The notes beneath the pieces are model-generated. The model ran no database searches. It was not told where the DNA came from and was given only the letters and a program-made list of their open reading frames with translations. Source: Vibrio parahaemolyticus (GTDB lineage Bacteria; Pseudomonadota; Gammaproteobacteria; Enterobacterales; Vibrionaceae). Taken from it: 64,000 nucleotides of DNA. Numbering within the stretch: position 1 is the first letter of the stretch; each line of letters starts with the position of its first letter. The position numbers and the translations under genes were made by a program. The DNA is taken from NCBI RefSeq assembly GCF_900460535.1, contig NZ_UHIL01000001.1:992001-1056000 (forward strand), given 5' to 3'. This document shows, piece by piece, positions 60,589 to 64,000 of this stretch.

Positions 60589-62178
60589 TTATTTTATCGA
60601 GGTGAACTGAGGTTCTAGTTGTTTGCACACGTGTCGCGCAAAACCACTACCTGCTTCGCTGTATATATTAAAGGCAGCGTCCACACCACTTTCCAACAAA
60701 CCTTCTAGTTGGTCTGGATATTCTGCAATAGCGGCAATTTGCCCTTTGTAGTTTCTACGCTGAAGTTGTTCTAGTGCCGTCTGATTACCTTGATGGTGTG
60801 GCATTGCCAATAAAACTAACTTTACATGACCAGTATCTAGGATTCGTTCCCAAAAATCTGGGTCGGTAGCATCCCCTGAAATGACATTACGTCCTTCTGA
60901 ACGGTGTTGTTGCGCTGCTTCTTCACGGATCTCAATCCCCAGAGAAATCTTGCCGTAACGTGCGCGTAGCTCGTCATATGCACCGGTACCAATTCGCCCC
61001 ATACCTAGAATAAGTACTTGAGCATGTCCCGGGTTGATCAACTGGTCACGTTGGTTGAGTTTCTCTGCAGCCGTTTCTTGTAACCATTTACCGGAATGTT
61101 GATAAATTTTATGGCCCAAGCGATTTAGAGGTGCTGAGATAATAAAGGATAGTGAAACCGCTACAGCGATGGCTGCGAGCATGTCACTCGGCATCCACCC
61201 CATTTTGTACGCCAGGCCACCGACAATGAGCCCGAATTCGCTGTAGTTAAATAGTGATAAAGAAGCGAGTAGGGAAGTACGCACGCGAAACTTAAAGTGG
61301 TTGATTGTGAGGAAGTATAGCAGCCCTTTAATAGGTAGAAGGACAATGAATAAAAGCGCTAGTGCGATACCCGTTAGACTCAAAGATGCGGATAAGCCGA
61401 TATTTAAGAAGAAGCAGACGAGAAAGAGCTCTTTCATATTAAATAGCGATTTAGACAACTCTGACGCTTTACGGTGACCAGCGAGCATCATGCCAAGAAT
61501 CAAGGCGCCAAGGTCTGGTTTCATTCCAACTAACTCAAACAGTCCGGCACCCACAACAAGCGCGAAGAAAATGCCGAACAGCACTAACATCTCGCCGTGG
61601 CCTACTTTATCCAATAACTTGTAAAACAGCGGGCGCAGGAGAGGAAGAGCAAATAGACCTATGGCGTACCATTCTGGCACTTTGCCTGTTGAAACAGTCA
61701 GAAACACGACCGCGAAGATATCTTGCATAACCAAAATACCGATGGCCAGTGTGGCGTATGTCGCGTTGAGTTCACCTTTTTCCTGCAGTGTTTTTACCGC
61801 GAAAACAGTGCTAGAGAAGGAAAGTGCAAAGGCTAGGAGCAATATCTGCCCGCTTTCCATACTTGCAAGGGACGTTAATCCAAGCAGTTTCAGCCCTGAC
61901 AACGCAAGGGCAAAAAAAGCGGTTGAAAGAATATTGTGCGCTGTTGCGCCGCCCCAAATTTCTTTGGAGAGCAATGTTTTTACATCGAGCTTTAAGCCAA
62001 TAGTAAAAAGCAAAAGAGTAACGCCGAGATCAGCCAGAGTGACAATAACGTCATTACTTTGATAGCCAAAGGCATGTAAGCCAAAACCCGCTAGTAGAAA
62101 ACCGACTAGAGGGGGAAGGCTGCATTTGAGCGCGATGAAGCCTGCTAAAAAAGCCGTTGTAATTAGAATAATTTCCAT
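60589..62178 (-). CDS. Kef-type cation:proton antiporter with C-terminal RCK domain
   Basis: A 529-residue inner-membrane antiporter. The N-terminal Na+/H+-exchanger-type domain (about 1-370) has about 12 helices with LGVTLLLFTIGLKLDVKTLL and KPDLGALILGMMLAGHRKAS. The C-terminal TrkA-N/RCK domain (about 395-515) has the Rossmann motif LILGMGRIGTGAYDELR and binds nucleotide. It resembles KefB/KefC/YbaL proteins, which export K+ in exchange for H+; the ion is not certain. It lies just after nagC on the same strand but behind a terminator. Confidence 0.88.
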   Translation of the reverse strand: MEIILITTAFLAGFIALKCSLPPLVGFLLAGFGLHAFGYQSNDVIVTLADLGVTLLLFTIGLKLDVKTLLSKEIWGGATAHNILSTAFFALALSGLKLLGLTSLASMESGQILLLAFALSFSSTVFAVKTLQEKGELNATYATLAIGILVMQDIFAVVFLTVSTGKVPEWYAIGLFALPLLRPLFYKLLDKVGHGEMLVLFGIFFALVVGAGLFELVGMKPDLGALILGMMLAGHRKASELSKSLFNMKELFLVCFFLNIGLSASLSLTGIALALLFIVLLPIKGLLYFLTINHFKFRVRTSLLASLSLFNYSEFGLIVGGLAYKMGWMPSDMLAAIAVAVSLSFIISAPLNRLGHKIYQHSGKWLQETAAEKLNQRDQLINPGHAQVLILGMGRIGTGAYDELRARYGKISLGIEIREEAAQQHRSEGRNVISGDATDPDFWERILDTGHVKLVLLAMPHHQGNQTALEQLQRRNYKGQIAAIAEYPDQLEGLLESGVDAAFNIYSEAGSGFARHVCKQLEPQFTSIK

Positions 62179-62205
62179 ACTGTTGAGCTAGATTCCTGAT
62201 ATACG

Positions 62206-62231
62206 AAAACGGGCTGTGAAAACACAGCCCG
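62206..62231 (-). terminator. Terminator of nagA-nagC
   Basis: CGGGCTGTG / CACAGCCCG perfect stem with loop AAAA; on the minus strand it is followed by TTTTCG. Confidence 0.9.
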
Positions 62232-62259
62232 AGATTGTAACTCAATTAGTTGTATAAAC

Positions 62260-63474
62260 TTAGTCTTCTAGTAACTTTTGTAACAAAACGCCATTTAACA
62301 TTGCTCGTTTTATCATGGCAAAAGCGCCCATTGTTGGCTGCTTATCAATGTGAGAAGCCACAATTGGAAGATCGTTGTGGAAGGTTTTCAGTGACTGGTT
62401 TTCTACATTTCTTTGAATTGCAGGGAAAACAATGTCTTGTGCAGCCGTGATGTCACCTGCAATCACGATTTTTTGTGGGTTAAACAAGTTGATGGTGATA
62501 GCGATGGCTTTACCCAACTGGTTACCAACACGTACTAAGCTCTGTTTCGCGAGCTCATCACCGTTCATAGCATGAGTGCATACATCTTCAATCGTAATGT
62601 GCTCCAATTGCGTTAAGCTAGACTCATAGCCTTGTGCTATGAGCTGTTTAACGCGTTGGATGATCGCTGGGTTAGCAGCAACCGTTTCAAGACAGCCAAA
62701 GTTGCCGCATTGGCATTGCTCACCAAGAGGGTCAATTTGAATGTGGCCAATTTCACCTACGTTACGGTTAAAACCTAGAAACACTTGGCCGTTAACAATG
62801 ATACCTGCGCCAGTACCGCGGTGTACACTGACTAAGATAGAGTCTTGGCAATCTTGGCTAGCACCAAAATAATGTTCTGCAAGTGCCATACCACGGACGT
62901 CGTTACCGACAAAGCAAGCCGTATTGAACTTCTCTCGGATAATTTCACCAAGCGCAAGGTTATCAATATCCGTATTTGGCATGTACTCAACGACGCCTGT
63001 CGTAGGGTTAACTAGGCCTGGTAACGTAATACCGATAGCAATCAACTGGTCAATTTTATCTTGGCAACGACTTACGAAGTCTTTTAATAAATCAATAAGA
63101 CCTGCGATCAAATCGGCTTGGTTGGTGTAGTGAAGTTCGTGTTGATCTTCTGCCAGTGCAGTGCCGCCTAAGTCATAGAGACAGAATTGAACGTAGTCTC
63201 GACCCAAACGAACGGCGATAGAGTGAAAAGGCTTCACTTCAGTGGTCAATGAGATTGCTCGACGACCACCTGTTGAAGCTTGTTGGGCGACCTCTTTAAT
63301 GAGGCCGCGTTCCAATAGTTGACGGGTGATTTTAGTAACACTCGCTGGAGCAAGCTGGCTAACATCCGCGACTTGAATTCGGGAGATAGGACCTTGCTGA
63401 TCAATCAGCCTGTATACCGCAGCGCTGTTAAGCTGTTTTACTAAATCTACATTACCAATCTGTCCGCCATTCAT
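62260..63474 (-). CDS. nagC: N-acetylglucosamine repressor NagC
   Basis: A 404-residue ROK-family repressor that responds to GlcNAc-6-phosphate and controls GlcNAc and chitin genes. The N-terminal winged helix (about 8-75) has VADVSQLAPASVTKITRQLL. The ROK sugar-kinase-like body has the zinc motif CQCGNFGCLE and the family signature EIGHIQIDPLGEQCQCG. It starts 2 bp after the nagA stop, so both belong to one operon. Confidence 0.96.
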   Translation of the reverse strand: MNGGQIGNVDLVKQLNSAAVYRLIDQQGPISRIQVADVSQLAPASVTKITRQLLERGLIKEVAQQASTGGRRAISLTTEVKPFHSIAVRLGRDYVQFCLYDLGGTALAEDQHELHYTNQADLIAGLIDLLKDFVSRCQDKIDQLIAIGITLPGLVNPTTGVVEYMPNTDIDNLALGEIIREKFNTACFVGNDVRGMALAEHYFGASQDCQDSILVSVHRGTGAGIIVNGQVFLGFNRNVGEIGHIQIDPLGEQCQCGNFGCLETVAANPAIIQRVKQLIAQGYESSLTQLEHITIEDVCTHAMNGDELAKQSLVRVGNQLGKAIAITINLFNPQKIVIAGDITAAQDIVFPAIQRNVENQSLKTFHNDLPIVASHIDKQPTMGAFAMIKRAMLNGVLLQKLLED

Positions 63475-63476
63475 GC

Positions 63477-64000
63477 TTAATTTTGCTCGTATTGTCCGTT
63501 AACAACCGTCGCTTTAACGTTGAAGTCACGATCGAAAATAGTTAGGTTTGCAACCATGCCTTTTCGAATACGGCCGAGACGGTCCTCAACGCCAATTGCT
63601 GTCGCTGGGTACAGTGTAGCCATTCGTAGAGCTTCTTCTAAAGCGATACCTGCGTGCTCAACTGTGTTCTGAACTGCTTCAATCATAGTCAGAGCTGAGC
63701 CGCCTAGTGTGCCGTTTTCATCAACACACTTACCATCTCGGTAATATACTTTCTTACCGACAAAAATAAAGTGATCAATGTTAGCACCTGCCGGAGCTGT
63801 GGCATCGGTCACCAAAACAAGCTTTTCACCTTTGATTTTATGAGCAATTCGAATGTTTGCGTAGTCTACGTGGAAGCCGTCAGCAATGATGCCTGCGTAG
63901 ATCTCTGGTGTATCGTAAATAGCACCAACCACTCCTGGCTCACGACCAACCATAGGAGTCATCGCATTGAATAGATGAGTGGCAAAAGTAATACCAGCCT
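63477..64000 (-). CDS. nagA: N-acetylglucosamine-6-phosphate deacetylase (3' part, 5' end outside)
   Basis: Cleaves acetate from GlcNAc-6-phosphate in the GlcNAc catabolic pathway. About 174 C-terminal codons are in the window. The frame is open to the window edge, and [21 protein letters not shown] and [11 protein letters not shown] are the expected active-site segments of NagA, with the DGxHV and TDA residues of the amidohydrolase family. It is followed directly by nagC, whose product represses this operon. Confidence 0.96.
   Translation of the reverse strand, partial: AGITFATHLFNAMTPMVGREPGVVGAIYDTPEIYAGIIADGFHVDYANIRIAHKIKGEKLVLVTDATAPAGANIDHFIFVGKKVYYRDGKCVDENGTLGGSALTMIEAVQNTVEHAGIALEEALRMATLYPATAIGVEDRLGRIRKGMVANLTIFDRDFNVKATVVNGQYEQN

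Overview
The window is chromosomal DNA from a marine Vibrio of the Harveyi clade. The polar-flagellum cluster with three tandem flagellins (flaC-flaD-flaE), the toxR-toxS/htpG divergence, a chitoporin carrying the known channel tryptophan, and nagA-nagC all point to this group. The ToxR sequence looks closest to V. parahaemolyticus from memory, but no alignment could be run, so the species call is tentative. Almost everything looks like core genome. No prophage, insertion sequence, integron or CRISPR array was seen.

Layout. 1-8.3 kb: the 5' part of a copper ATPase gene (copA, minus, CueR-type promoter), chitoporin chiP, a YccT/CsgI-family gene, gltX, ompA, an unrecognised gene with AP2-like patterns, and tRNA-Arg(CCU). 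8.4-30.3 kb: the polar flagellar region: flgT (minus), flgO-flgP, flgN-flgM-flgA (minus), cheV-cheR, then flgBCDE, flgFGHIJ, flgKL and flaC, flaD, flaE. Sigma-54-type promoters are readable before flgB, flgF, flgK, flgT and (variant) flaC; sigma-28-type promoters before flgM and flaD. This fits the flagellar hierarchy in which sigma-54 makes hook-basal-body parts and sigma-28, held by FlgM until hook completion, makes late flagellins.

30.4-38.7 kb: ptsH-ptsI-crr (PTS phosphorelay), cysK, cysZ, then zipA and ligA. 39.1-46 kb: a second, E. coli ChiP (YbfM/OprD)-type porin, a small exported protein, nfeD-qmcA, cnoX, a possible 21-residue membrane peptide, a YbbO-like dehydrogenase and a YfcH-like epimerase. 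46.2-48.5 kb: a tightly overlapping four-gene operon of two DUF1538 membrane proteins, a PII-like protein and a CBS-pair protein. This is the most interesting little-described system in the window.

48.6-64 kb: a zinc-ribbon membrane protein, yfcE, a SelT/W/H-like protein, a TSUP transporter, toxS-toxR, htpG (sigma-32-like promoter), adk, hemH, a POT peptide transporter, rfaH, asnB, a Kef-type antiporter, nagC and the 3' part of nagA. Chitin use recurs as a theme: two chitoporin-type channels, the GlcNAc repressor NagC, GlcNAc-6-P deacetylase NagA and the general PTS proteins. Most transcription units end in clear hairpin-plus-U terminators, several shared by convergent genes.
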